Below, piece after piece: positions 46,501 through 55,075 of a stretch of 64,000 nucleotides of DNA (its first letter is position 1; every line of letters starts with the position of its first letter). The position numbers and the translations under genes are program-made. The notes under the pieces were generated by a model, which was given only the letters and a program-made list of their open reading frames with translations, was not told the origin of the DNA and made no database searches. The stretch comes from Hoeflea sp. Lineage in GTDB: Bacteria > Pseudomonadota > Alphaproteobacteria > Rhizobiales > Rhizobiaceae. The stretch is taken from positions 83,453 to 147,452 of the forward strand of contig NZ_JAUXOD010000137.1 of the NCBI RefSeq assembly GCF_030682515.1, given 5' to 3'.

Positions 46501-47054
46501 TCGGCGGCGACGACGCGGTGGCGCTGATCGAGCAGCAGCGCCAGACCATCATGCTCGCCATCGCCGAGGGCGCCGAGCACTATTTGAGGCTCTCGGCCGG
46601 GATCCTCGCCATGGAGCAGGCGCTCACGCTCTACCGCGAGCGCCACCGCTCCTCGATGATGGCGCGCGCCTCGGACGCCATCCGCATCATCAGCCGCAGC
46701 CGCTACACAGGCCTCGCCTCCCAGCCCGACAAGGGCCGCGAAACGCTGATCGCCATCCAGAACGACGGCGCCTCCAAGCAGGCGGCGGACATGTCGAAGG
46801 GCGCGCGGTTCCAGCTTTATCTCGCGCTCCGCGTCGCGGGCTTCCATGAATTCGCCGAGACAAGGCCGCCAGTGCCATTCATCGCCGATGACATCATGGA
46901 AACGTTTGACGACTTCCGCGCCGAGGAAACCTTCAAGCTGTTTGCCGGCATGGCCGGCGCCGGCCAGGTGATCTATCTCACCCACCACCGCCACCTCTGC
47001 GACATCGCGCGCGCCGTCTGTCCCTCCGTGACCATCCACGAACTCACTGCCTGA
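43566..47054 (+). CDS. yhaN: SbcC/YhaN-like AAA ATPase
   Basis: A 1162-residue SMC-like ATPase. The N-terminal ABC half has Walker A GPNEAGKST near residue 38 and FDARDQPVSEGALL further on; the middle (about residues 170-1000) is a long Ala/Arg/Glu-rich coiled coil; the C-terminal half carries SKGARFQLYLALRVA (signature) and PVPFIADDIMETFDD (Walker B). It probably opens DNA ends for the YhaO nuclease. Coupled translation with the upstream gene supports a complex. Confidence 0.9.
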   Translation: MRLNRLDLTRYGKFTDHVIDFGSPTEGGCDLHIVYGPNEAGKSTLFNAWLDLLYGIGAQSSYNFLHPYPTMQIGASIAVNGETRDFIRRKRAQGSLFDARDQPVSEGALLAGLGGLDRDAYRTMFSLDDETLEQGGESILASRGDLGELLFSASAGLGDLSQRLVRLRGEAEDFYKYRARSGRLADLKTELGELKAERDRLDTQASDHARLNRTHDEAAARHAAASAERQKVRARLDAINRLLLALPRLGELDTLALQIEPLTDLPEAAPEWRDRIRRLSDDDAALAAGGAALEAEIERLTTELDAIAADPGLVAIEDRMAHLDRLRTRHNAAEEDLPDRRSALARIEGRIDQLLARLGRPGEPQPDRLLLDTAASAGLSDLIEARVSLDVRLATARREAADARASRDELQAELGETGMAADALAPEDRPGRSAALASLVTAILGEDHGLRRQAALRAIPEAREKCEARLRALLPWQGEVSDLEAMIPPPAESLRRWKSEGEDLGRKLGAVEEETARLIAALERHEAEASAIARTRSLPSSEAADALRAARDAAWAVHKARLESGSALAFEEAMQAFDAAMDRRASHKAEVARLNECTVQIAILEADLKAAALARSKLEAARLDLARRTAEAVAALSPALPADLAPDALSDWLARRDQTLESGRELGAHLRQLDRAEADRQAATERLVRALAPLDATAAPDQGLEALLARAQDLLGRETKLEARREQLAQQDRALARREQDLRTADEERQAWLLAWKTACAACWLGQAGGRSPTAAEIREVLPLLTELGAALHDRAGLADRIAKMEEDQADYAAAVQEIANEAGIDTEDASVAAIARQLAARLAAAATARAKRTDLAARIEEAESRRRAHAEKLAAHTEARDRMLAALDAGNLTEAALGVDRALERKALSARMADIRQQICASLGLASFEDARDRLARADAAALTAEKLDLEAMLETVDADVQELYAARTAASAELSAVGGDDAVALIEQQRQTIMLAIAEGAEHYLRLSAGILAMEQALTLYRERHRSSMMARASDAIRIISRSRYTGLASQPDKGRETLIAIQNDGASKQAADMSKGARFQLYLALRVAGFHEFAETRPPVPFIADDIMETFDDFRAEETFKLFAGMAGAGQVIYLTHHRHLCDIARAVCPSVTIHELTA

Positions 47055-47272
47055 TTAACAGCCACCGGTCAGTTTTTCGCATCTGCGAACAGGTTTTGCT
47101 TGGCATGCAGGGCCTGTCCCGGTATCGAGGCCTCATTCCCGTTGCCCCGTGACCGGGTCACGCTCCCTTGAGACCGCAGGACCGCCGCGGCAATCGCCCT
47201 CGTTCAGTGGCCCGCTCCTGTTCGCTTCGCACCGCAAAATCAATCGCTTAAACGGACAGGACGCCAATATCC

Positions 47273-48757
47273 ATGATCTCGTTGAACCGTTACATCACGC
47301 AGTGGACCGGCAATATCCGTGGCGATATTCTCTCAGGCCTTGTCGTGGCGCTCGCGCTGATCCCGGAAGCCATCGCCTTTTCGATCATTGCCGGCGTCGA
47401 CCCCAAGGTCGGGCTATACGCCTCCTTCTCCATTGCCGTCATTACGGCCATCGTCGGCGGCCGGCCCGGCATGATCTCGGCCGCGACGGCCGCGACCGCT
47501 GTGCTGATGGTCTCGCTGGTCCGCGATCACGGCCTCGAATATCTGCTGGCGGCCACCATCCTCGCCGGCCTGATCCAGATCGCTGCGGGCGTCGCCCGGC
47601 TCGGCTATGTCATGCGGTTCGTGTCGAAATCGGTGATGACCGGCTTCGTCAATGCGCTCGCGATCCTCATCTTCATGGCGCAGCTGCCCGAGCTCATCGG
47701 CGTGCCGTGGCTGACCTACGTGATGGTCGCCGCGGGCCTCGCCATCATTTACGGGTTTCCGCTCATCACCAGGGCGATCCCCTCGCCGCTGGTCACCATC
47801 GTCGTGCTCACCGCCGTCAGCCTGTTCTTCGGCTTCGACATCCGCACCGTGGGCGACATGGGCGCCCTGCCCGACACTTTGCCGGTCTTCCTGCTGCCGC
47901 AGATCCCGCTGACGCTTGAGACCCTGTGGATCATCCTGCCCTATTCCGTGGCCGTGGCCGCCGTCGGCCTGCTCGAATCGCTGATGACCCAGACCATCGT
48001 CGACGATCTGACCGACACCACGTCCAACCGCAACGTAGAATGCGTCGGCCAGGGCATCGCCAACACCGCCACCGGCTTCATAGGCGGCATGGCCGGCTGC
48101 GCCATGATCGGCCAGTCGATCATCAACATCAAATCCGGCGGCCGCGGCCGTCTTTCCTCCTTCATGGCAGGCGTGATGCTGTTGTTCTTCATCGTCGTGC
48201 TCGGAGACTGGGTGGCCAGGATCCCGATGGCAGCGCTTGTGGCGATCATGATCATGGTCTCCGTCGGCACCTTCTCCTGGTCGTCGCTCAAGAACCTCAG
48301 GACCCATCCGCGCTCCTCGTCCATCGTAATGCTGGCGACGGTCGCCTTCGTGGTCTTCAGCCACAATCTCGCCATCGGCGTGCTGGTCGGCGTGCTGCTG
48401 TCGGGCCTGTTCTTCGCCTGGAAGATTTCGCAACTCTTCGGCGTCCGCTCGATCCTGTCCGACGATGGCCGCACCCGCACCTACATCGTCGAAGGCCAGC
48501 TGTTTTTTGCCTCGGCGGAAGATTTCATGAAGGCCTTCGATTTCCGCGAAGTGCTCGAAAATGTCGTCATCGATGTCTCCCGCGCCCACATCTGGGATAT
48601 CTCCAGCGTCGCGGCGCTGGACATGGCGGTGCTCAAATTCCGCCGCGACGGCGCCACCGTGGAGATCATCGGCATGAACGAAGCCTCCGAAACCATCGTC
48701 GACCGGCTCGCCATCCACGACAAGCCGGGCGCGATGGACAAGTTGATGTCACACTGA
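47273..48757 (+). CDS. SulP-family anion transporter with STAS domain
   Basis: A 494-residue inner-membrane transporter of the SulP (SLC26) family with about 11-14 membrane segments and a C-terminal STAS domain (residues about 400-494, [23 protein letters not shown]). The conserved [20 protein letters not shown] opens the core. SulP proteins carry sulfate, bicarbonate or dicarboxylates; the substrate cannot be told from sequence. The next gene is a universal stress protein, a frequent partner. Start at ATG 47273. Confidence 0.88.
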   Translation: MISLNRYITQWTGNIRGDILSGLVVALALIPEAIAFSIIAGVDPKVGLYASFSIAVITAIVGGRPGMISAATAATAVLMVSLVRDHGLEYLLAATILAGLIQIAAGVARLGYVMRFVSKSVMTGFVNALAILIFMAQLPELIGVPWLTYVMVAAGLAIIYGFPLITRAIPSPLVTIVVLTAVSLFFGFDIRTVGDMGALPDTLPVFLLPQIPLTLETLWIILPYSVAVAAVGLLESLMTQTIVDDLTDTTSNRNVECVGQGIANTATGFIGGMAGCAMIGQSIINIKSGGRGRLSSFMAGVMLLFFIVVLGDWVARIPMAALVAIMIMVSVGTFSWSSLKNLRTHPRSSSIVMLATVAFVVFSHNLAIGVLVGVLLSGLFFAWKISQLFGVRSILSDDGRTRTYIVEGQLFFASAEDFMKAFDFREVLENVVIDVSRAHIWDISSVAALDMAVLKFRRDGATVEIIGMNEASETIVDRLAIHDKPGAMDKLMSH

Positions 48758-48789
48758 TGCCTGTCGCGCACTCTCAGGGAGGACACACC

Positions 48790-49641
48790 ATGACCGCCAC
48801 AATACTGGCCCTTGTCGACGGGTCGACCTACGCCAGAAGCGTCTGCGACCATGCCGCCTGGGCAGCCGCCCGGATGGAGGCGGGCGTAGAGCTGCTGCAT
48901 GTGCTCGACCGGCCGGGCACGGGGCACTCCGATCTGTCGGGCGCGATCACGCTCGGCGCGCGCACGGCGCTGCTCGACGAACTCGCAGCTCTGGACGAGC
49001 AGCGCTCGAAACTGCTGCAGCAGAAGGGTCGCGCTATCCTGGACGACGCGCGCGCGATCATCGAGGCCGCCGGCCAGACCGTCCTGGGCGCCCACCTGCG
49101 CCAGGGCGAATTCGTGGAGACGGTGATCGAGCGGCAAGGCCCCGCCAGCATGATCATGATCGGCAAGCGCGGCGAGGAGGCCGATTTCGCGAGCCTTAGG
49201 CTCGGCGCCCATCTCGAGCGCTTCATCCGCGCAAGCCACAAGCCGGTCTTCGTCGCCTCCCGCGCCTTCAGGCCGATCAACAGCGTCATCGTCGCCTATG
49301 ACGGCGGCGCCTCCAGCCAGCGCCTGGTCGACCACATCGCCCGCAACAAGCTCTTTGCGGGCCTGACCATCGATGTGGTCACCGTCGGAAGCCGCACAAG
49401 CGAGACGGAGAAATCGCAAGACAACGCCAGGACCATCCTCGAGGCCGCCGGGCTGACTGTGGAGACCACCATCATCGCCGGCCAGCCGGAAGCGGTTCTC
49501 GGCCAGCGCGTCGAGAAAAACGGCGCCTGCCTCGTCGCCATGGGCGCCTACGGCCACTCCCGAATCCGCAGCTTCGTGCTGGGCTCGACCACGTCGGATA
49601 TGCTCAGGACCTGCAAGGCGCCGGTGGTGTTGATGCGGTGA
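48790..49641 (+). CDS. Universal stress protein, tandem UspA domains
   Basis: A 283-residue cytoplasmic protein with two UspA folds. The second domain has the ATP-type end GAYGHSRIRSFVLGSTTSDML. The ATG at 48790 follows AGGGAGG; an earlier ATG at 48757 is less likely. It is 32 bp after the SulP gene. Its last 130 bp recur twice downstream (52618-52836 and 54910-55038) as orphan tails, which marks the gene as the parental end of a rearranged region. Confidence 0.9.
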   Translation: MTATILALVDGSTYARSVCDHAAWAAARMEAGVELLHVLDRPGTGHSDLSGAITLGARTALLDELAALDEQRSKLLQQKGRAILDDARAIIEAAGQTVLGAHLRQGEFVETVIERQGPASMIMIGKRGEEADFASLRLGAHLERFIRASHKPVFVASRAFRPINSVIVAYDGGASSQRLVDHIARNKLFAGLTIDVVTVGSRTSETEKSQDNARTILEAAGLTVETTIIAGQPEAVLGQRVEKNGACLVAMGAYGHSRIRSFVLGSTTSDMLRTCKAPVVLMR

Positions 49642-50196
49642 TGGGGGCCTTCGCCGGGAGTTGGTGGAGAAGGAAAGCGGTTTGGTGACAATTTGCCATC
49701 GACCCAAATCGGACGTTCGGCCCTTTGCAGGCATTCGGGCAGCTTGTATCGAACAACCGCTTCGCGTCCATTTCCTGTGTTTCAGGCGGACTTGGCGTGT
49801 TCCTGAAAGCTACCGGTCCGTTTAGGTCGCAGCCATTTCCATGACGGGGTGGGAAGCGGTCTGTCCGCAAAATACCCACAAGCTGGTTTGTCTCGCGAAA
49901 ACAAGATGATAGGCCATCTTTTGGCCGCAATAATCCACTTTTTTACTGGATCATGCGGGTAACTGATGCTAACGCGCGAGCGCAAACAGGCAACCAGGTG
50001 GCAAGCGCGGAAGCGGAAGGTTTCGTGCTGCGAGCCAGGTGGCAAACCGTGGATGTGGAAATAACCAGCGATGAACGACCCTGACAGTTGTTTAAGTCAG
50101 ATGACCTGGCCCCGCGCTATGTCCTGCGCCTGAGGTTGCCATCTGCATCCTCTGGGGTGGTTGTGGCGGCGGCTTCAACCACAACAGAGGTGAGAC
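49642..50196. other. 555-bp non-coding stretch before mgtE
   Basis: No supported gene. It contains the phrase AAATCGGACGTTCGG, of a type often seen in rhizobial non-coding repeats, and two near-direct repeats of CCAGGTGGCAA (near 49995 and 50035). Near the 3' end GTGGTTG pairs with CAACCAC across 50157-50181, immediately before the mgtE ribosome site. Composition is less GC-rich than in the genes to the left. Confidence 0.45.
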
Positions 50197-51534
50197 ATGA
50201 CCTTCGAAACACTCGCGTCCGCACTTGCCGCGTCATCGAGCGCGGACATTGCAATGCACCGCGACTTTTTGGCGTCCGCCCACCCTGCGGACATAGCTGA
50301 ATTTCTCGAAGATAAAGAGGCAGACGTCGACTGGCAGGTGCTCGACCTCCTTTCTTTGGGGAAACAGGCTGAAGTACTGGGCTACTTCAAGCGTCACGAG
50401 CAGGTTGCCCTCGCCCGATCAGCGCCACGCGCTCGCCTGGCCGCGATCGTCACCCAAATGGACCCTGACGACCGGGCAGATCTGTTCAATGCCCTCACTG
50501 ACGACGAGCAGGAAGCCTTGCTGCCGGCGCTTGCTCAGGCCGAGCGTGAGGACATCCGGCGTTTGGCAGCCTACGAGAATGGCACGGCCGGCGCGATCAT
50601 GACGTCGGACTATGCCGTTCTTTCGCCCCAGCTGACGGCTCGGCAAGCTCTCGACACCTTGCGCCGCGAAGCTCCGGACAAGGAAACCATCTACCGCGCC
50701 TATGTGGTCGATCCGGACCGGAAACTCCTTGGTGCCGTGCGGTTGCAGGACCTGATTCTGGCGAATCCGAGGACCCCGGTCGATGCCATCATGCGGCGGG
50801 AGACTCACGCCGTCGATGTCTCCGTCGATCAGGAAAGCGTTGCCCGGGAAGTTGCACGCTACGACCTGGTGGCCATGCCGGTCGTCGACCGGGACGGCCG
50901 TATTGTCGGCATCATCACCCACGACGATGTCCTTGATGTGCTGACGGAGGAAGCGACCGAAGACTTCCACAAGTCAGGCAGCGTCGGGGAATTGGCGCAG
51001 ACGGTTGGCCATGCGACGATAATGATGCTGTATCGAGCGCGGGTGATCTGGCTTGTGCTGCTCGTCTTCGGCAACATCTTCTCGGGCGCCGGCATAGCGC
51101 ATTTCGAAGACATTATCGCCACCCATATGGCCTTGCTGTTTTTCCTGCCACTGCTGATCGCCTCTGGCGGCAATGCCGGCGCCCAGGCCTCGACCCTGAC
51201 CATCCGGGCAATGGCGACCGGCGAGGTCGAGCTCAGTCATCTGGGGCGGCTTCTTGGCCGGGAGGTGATGGTGGCCGGGCTGCTTGGACTCACCATGGCT
51301 GTGGCGATCTTTGGTATCGGATACTGGCGCGGCGGCGCTGACATTGCCTTGGTGGTTGCAATCGCCATGATCATCATCGTCCTGGTAGGATCGTTGATCG
51401 GCATGACCTTGCCGTTTGTTCTCACGCGTGTCGGCTTCGATCCTGCGACCGCCAGCGGACCCCTCGTCACATCGATAGCAGACATTGCAGGCGTGCTGAT
51501 CTATCTTGGGACCGCTCAACTTGTTTTGTTCTGA
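50197..51534 (+). CDS. mgtE: Magnesium transporter MgtE
   Basis: A 445-residue MgtE-type Mg2+ channel: N-terminal superhelical domain (about 1-125, HPADIAEFLED), paired CBS domains (about 130-250, AGAIMTSDYAVLS and IVGIITHDDVLDVL) and five C-terminal membrane helices (about 285-445, LIASGGNAGAQASTLTIRA contains the selectivity region). The cytoplasmic gate should close when Mg2+ is high. It is followed by a UspA gene and lies inside the region bounded by UspA tails. Confidence 0.93.
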   Translation: MTFETLASALAASSSADIAMHRDFLASAHPADIAEFLEDKEADVDWQVLDLLSLGKQAEVLGYFKRHEQVALARSAPRARLAAIVTQMDPDDRADLFNALTDDEQEALLPALAQAEREDIRRLAAYENGTAGAIMTSDYAVLSPQLTARQALDTLRREAPDKETIYRAYVVDPDRKLLGAVRLQDLILANPRTPVDAIMRRETHAVDVSVDQESVAREVARYDLVAMPVVDRDGRIVGIITHDDVLDVLTEEATEDFHKSGSVGELAQTVGHATIMMLYRARVIWLVLLVFGNIFSGAGIAHFEDIIATHMALLFFLPLLIASGGNAGAQASTLTIRAMATGEVELSHLGRLLGREVMVAGLLGLTMAVAIFGIGYWRGGADIALVVAIAMIIIVLVGSLIGMTLPFVLTRVGFDPATASGPLVTSIADIAGVLIYLGTAQLVLF

Positions 51535-51546
51535 AGAGGGCTTGAG

Positions 51547-52392
51547 ATGGATGCCATACTTGTCGCAGCCGACCTGTCAGAGCACTCGGCTTGGGTACTC
51601 GAACGTGCTGCAAAGCTGGCATCGCACTACGATGCAACCCCTACGGTGATCCATGTCATTGAAGGGGGCGGAGACGAAACGATAGCGCTACGGGACACTG
51701 TGGAGCAGCAGGCCCTTGCAACGTTGCGGGAACAGGTATCCCGCGCAGGTTTCAAAACGCCCCCCGAGATTCTTGTGAAGTCAGGGATCCCCCATCAAAT
51801 CATCACCAGGACGTCAACCGAACTCGCGGCCGATCTTATCGTGATTGGACCTGGGTCTTCCAGCACGATCCTGGAGCGTATTTTCGGATCGACCGCAGAC
51901 CGTGTGGTGCGAACAGCAACGGTGCCGGTGCTGATCGTACGGAACGAGCCGCGCAAACCTTATCGTACTGCTGTCGTGGCAATAGACTTCTCGACAGCAT
52001 CAGAGGTAGCGTTGCAAGCGGCTCGCACATTGATGCCCGATGTTCAGCGGCGCCTGCTCCACGCCTGCGAAATTCCACTGCAGTTCGAGCAAGCCATGAT
52101 GCGGGCTCCCGTATCGAGCGTTGAAGCCCAGCAGTATCGACAGTCCAGGTTAAAGCAAAGTCGTCGGCAACTCAGGGACTATGCGCGCCAACACGGATCC
52201 CTGGAGACCGCGTCGGTACAGTTGGGCAGTCCGGTGCAGATACTCGTCAACCATTCGCGGAAGGCAAACATCGACCTTATGGTCCTCGGATCGCAAGGAC
52301 GAAATGCCTTGGCGCAGTCGCTTTTGGGCAGCGTGGCGCGGCGCGTGGTCGCTGAGGCAGAATGCGACGTGCTGATTACGAACGGCTTTTGA
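51547..52392 (+). CDS. Universal stress protein, tandem UspA domains (second)
   Basis: A 281-residue protein with two UspA folds; each ends with the nucleotide-loop pattern (GPGSSSTILERIFGSTADRVV; GSQGRNALAQSLLGSVARRVV, both cited as G-x2-G-x8-LGS-type loops). It belongs to a different UspA lineage from the one at 48790. It starts 12 bp after mgtE, so the two form an operon. Codon use is a little less GC-biased than in flanking core genes. Confidence 0.88.
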   Translation: MDAILVAADLSEHSAWVLERAAKLASHYDATPTVIHVIEGGGDETIALRDTVEQQALATLREQVSRAGFKTPPEILVKSGIPHQIITRTSTELAADLIVIGPGSSSTILERIFGSTADRVVRTATVPVLIVRNEPRKPYRTAVVAIDFSTASEVALQAARTLMPDVQRRLLHACEIPLQFEQAMMRAPVSSVEAQQYRQSRLKQSRRQLRDYARQHGSLETASVQLGSPVQILVNHSRKANIDLMVLGSQGRNALAQSLLGSVARRVVAEAECDVLITNGF

Positions 52393-52617
52393 AGGCATGC
52401 TGAGGATTCCGTGGGCGCCCGGTCCAATCACGTCGAACGACCGCTTTGGTCCTCGGCATTTGAGTGAAAAGAGTGTCAGCAAAGGGCTCGAACGCTGGCG
52501 TTGGCCTGGAGCCGGACGCAAGGCCGCCATGGCCGTGCATTGATCCAAATGCCTGTTCCCCTGGACCAATTTCGCTCATCAGCCTGGCCGGCGGCGGCTT
52601 GCTGCCGGCGCACCCGC

Positions 52618-52836
52618 GACACCGGCAAAGCCCTCGATGCCGCCGGCCTGGGCCTGGAAACCTCGATCCTCTCAGGCCAGCCCGAAACCGTGCTCGCCGA
52701 CTGCGTCGAGAAAAACGGCGAAGCCCTCGTCGCCATGGGCGCCTATGGCCACTCCCGCATCCGCAGCTTCGTGCTCGGCTCGACCACGAGCGAGATTCTG
52801 AGATCCTGCAAGGCGCCGGTGGTGCTGATGCGGTGA
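52618..52836 (+). pseudogene. Orphan UspA 3' end (tail copy 2)
   Basis: This frame encodes the last 72 residues of a UspA domain (VEKNGEALVAMGAYGHSRI...), very like the end of the 48790-49641 protein, including the identical DNA after the stop (GTGATGGGGG). Sequence upstream of 52618 does not match UspA and supplies no proper N terminus. It is best read as a gene remnant left by recombination. Confidence 0.75.
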
Positions 52837-52961
52837 TGGGGGAGAGCGGATGCCGCTGGCTGGGGGCGGACGCAAAGCTTCAACAAGGATGGAAACCGGG
52901 GTTTCGCATGAGTTCGCGCCATGGAGCCTCATCAGGCGTGATGCGCTGCATTCCGGCCGGG

Positions 52962-53879
52962 TCAGTGCGTGTAGGCTGGCCACTGCGCAGCGGTTCTGTC
53001 CCGACCACCGACCTTGGCGTCGTACAGTGCTTTGTCGGCGAATTTCAGCACATCGCCGGACCTTGCGGAGGACAATCGGGTTCGACCGGAAATACCTATG
53101 CTGACCGTGTAAGCGCAGGGCCCGTCCGCCGATTTCGACACCGCTGATAGTATCCGATCGGCGAGCACCTGCGCACCGCTCAAATCCGTGTCGTGAAGGA
53201 CGCAGACGAATTCGTCGCCGCCCAACCTGGCAACGATGTCTGTTTCCCGACAGACGCTTTGAAGAACCTTAGCCAGCCTGCACAGGACCCGGTCGCCTGC
53301 GTCGTGCCCATAGGAGTCATTGATGGATTTGAACTTGTCGACATCCATCATCAACACCGACACGGGAAGGTCAGACCTTTCAGCTTCCTTGAACATCCGC
53401 TCGAGTACCGCCTCGAGTTCGCGACGATTGGCGACGCCGGTCAGCGGATCCGTCCGCGACATTTGATCGAGTTGATCACGCTGCTCCTCCAGGGCGTATC
53501 TTGTGGTCTCCAGCTTTTGCAACAGCTTGTTTCTGTTGTCGGCTTCCACGAACACCCAGGTCAGCGTTCCATTTGGCGCCCATCGCACATTGGCCAGCAT
53601 GGGCACCTGCTCGCCGCGGGCATTCAACAGATAGAGCAGTATTTCGGAACATCGTCCGTGCTGCATCGTGGTCGGGATGACGAAGCTCTCGCAAAACAAT
53701 TGTGATGCACGGCTAAACACCACATTGATGGTCTGATCAATCAGCGAAACCGGATCCCAATCAAGATATTCGCGGAAATACTGGTTTGCAAACAACAACT
53801 TGCGATCCATGGTCGTGACCAGGCACCCGCAGGGAAAAAAATCCACATCAACCAGATCGCGACGATTGAGCTTAGCCAC
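52962..53879 (-). CDS. PAS-GGDEF diguanylate cyclase
   Basis: A 305-residue cytoplasmic diguanylate cyclase. Residues about 12-115 form a PAS-like sensor (DFFPCGCLVTTMDRKLLFAN; NGTLTWVFVEA), residues 118-140 a helical linker, then a complete GGDEF domain with GGDEF at 220-224 and the inhibitory site RETD at 211-214. It should make c-di-GMP with product inhibition. It starts at a GTG (53879) that overlaps the last codons of the upstream hydrolase gene, so the pair is translationally linked. Confidence 0.88.
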   Translation of the reverse strand: MAKLNRRDLVDVDFFPCGCLVTTMDRKLLFANQYFREYLDWDPVSLIDQTINVVFSRASQLFCESFVIPTTMQHGRCSEILLYLLNARGEQVPMLANVRWAPNGTLTWVFVEADNRNKLLQKLETTRYALEEQRDQLDQMSRTDPLTGVANRRELEAVLERMFKEAERSDLPVSVLMMDVDKFKSINDSYGHDAGDRVLCRLAKVLQSVCRETDIVARLGGDEFVCVLHDTDLSGAQVLADRILSAVSKSADGPCAYTVSIGISGRTRLSSARSGDVLKFADKALYDAKVGGRDRTAAQWPAYTH

Positions 53880-54675
53880 GCGCAAACTCCAGCAGCAAAG
53901 GCGCAATCTGATCGGGATGGGTCATGTGCAGGCAATGACCATTTGCCTTGATGATTTCCATCTTTGCATTGGGCATCTGCGCCTGCAGGAATTGGCCGAC
54001 CTAGACAGAGGCCAGGGCGTCTTCGGCGCTTTGAAGGATCAGCGTGGGTTGCTCAGCGCGGGAAAGAAGGTGGCGGCAATCGGAGAAGAATGTCGCCTTT
54101 GCAAACGTCTTGGCAAAAACCGGATCCGTGGAGCAGAAACTGTCTGTCAATTCCGCCGCCATGTGCTCGCCACTGGTTCCCATGACGAGGGGCGCAAGAT
54201 GATTGGCCCACCCAATGTGGTTCCTGTCCATTAACTCCATCAGACCTTCGAGATCGCCGCGTTCAAAACCGCCATAATAGTGCGGCGGATCGTTCAGGAA
54301 CGAGGGCGACGGGCAGATCATGGCAAGCCTGGCGATCAGGCTCGGAGCCTTGATCGCGGCGATCATTCCCGTCATTGAGCTGACCGAATGACCAAGGAAA
54401 GTAACGTCCGTCAACTCCAACGCTTCACAAACATCGATGATGTCCTGGGCGTATCCATCCAGAGCGGAATATTTCTTGAGGCTGAAGGCCTTGGGGTCGG
54501 ACTTCCCGCTCCCGACGTAATCGAACAAGACGATCCGAAACTGATCCTGAAAATGCGGCGTCAGAAAGCGCCACATGTTTTGGTCGCAGCCAAACCCATG
54601 CGCCATAACAAGCGTCCTGTCGCCTTTCCCAATGACATTGACGTTGTTTCGCTTGAGCATATCTGCAACGAACAT
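53872..54675 (-). pseudogene. RsbQ/KAI2-like alpha/beta hydrolase, interrupted by in-frame TAG
   Basis: Related to RsbQ, KAI2 and D14, hydrolases that sense small ligands. Visible are the oxyanion HGFGCDQNMW near residue 26, nucleophile Ser97 in GHSVSS, and the catalytic Asp in SAEDALAS. TAG at 54001-54003 ends the frame after 224 residues; beyond it, the same frame continues without error through VGQFLQAQMPNAK and GHCLHMTHPD, which holds the catalytic His, to TAA at 53872. Unless the codon is read through or is a sequence error, the enzyme lacks its triad. RsbQ homologs commonly pair with PAS proteins, as here with the PAS-GGDEF gene. Confidence 0.85.
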
Positions 54676-54909
54676 GCGCTTGTCTTCTCTCGCTCTGAAC
54701 CAGATGCCGAACTGTGAATGAATTGCTCCCAAGATATAACTAATTTGACATATTTAATTTAGTGTTCATGACGGCGCAGCTCGCACCAACAAGTCCCGAC
54801 AAACGGACATTTTCCCCGGTGCGACGCGCCTGCAGCCAAAGATTCAGAGCTGGCGCTGGTTGCCTCCCGGTCGAAGCGCCGCGCCGGCGGCGATTCGGGC
54901 CGGCCTGTC

Positions 54910-55038
54910 TGCGAAAACGGCGCCTGCCTCGTCGCCATGGGCGCCTACGGCAACTCCCGCATCCGCCGCTTCGTGCTGGGCTCGACCACATCGGAGATGC
55001 TGCGCAGCTGCAAGGCGCCGGTGGTGCTGATGCGTTAG
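54910..55038 (+). pseudogene. Orphan UspA 3' end (tail copy 3)
   Basis: The last 42 codons of a UspA domain (ENGACLVAMGAYGNSRIR..., ending LMR and TAG), almost identical at DNA level to the end of the 48790-49641 gene. No UspA sequence lies upstream. This is the third copy on the same strand, 2.2 kb after the second. Confidence 0.75.
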
Positions 55039-55075
55039 GATGCAACCATCTCGGGACACAAGTTGTGTCCGAAAA

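Noticed and set aside
49642..50045. Small minus-strand coding frames in the spacer before mgtE
   Set aside because: No ribosome binding site, no domain, and composition like known non-coding rhizobial repeats.
50050..50196. M-box magnesium riboswitch before mgtE
   Set aside because: The conserved M-box core and its stems are not readable here; only a simple hairpin is seen.
52501..52617. N-terminal part of a functional short UspA protein
   Set aside because: The frame before 52618 has no UspA resemblance and no good start; it is chance extension of an orphan tail.
54740..55045. Minus-strand 101-codon frame upstream of the hydrolase
   Set aside because: Arg/Cys/Ser-rich antisense of the third UspA tail; no support.
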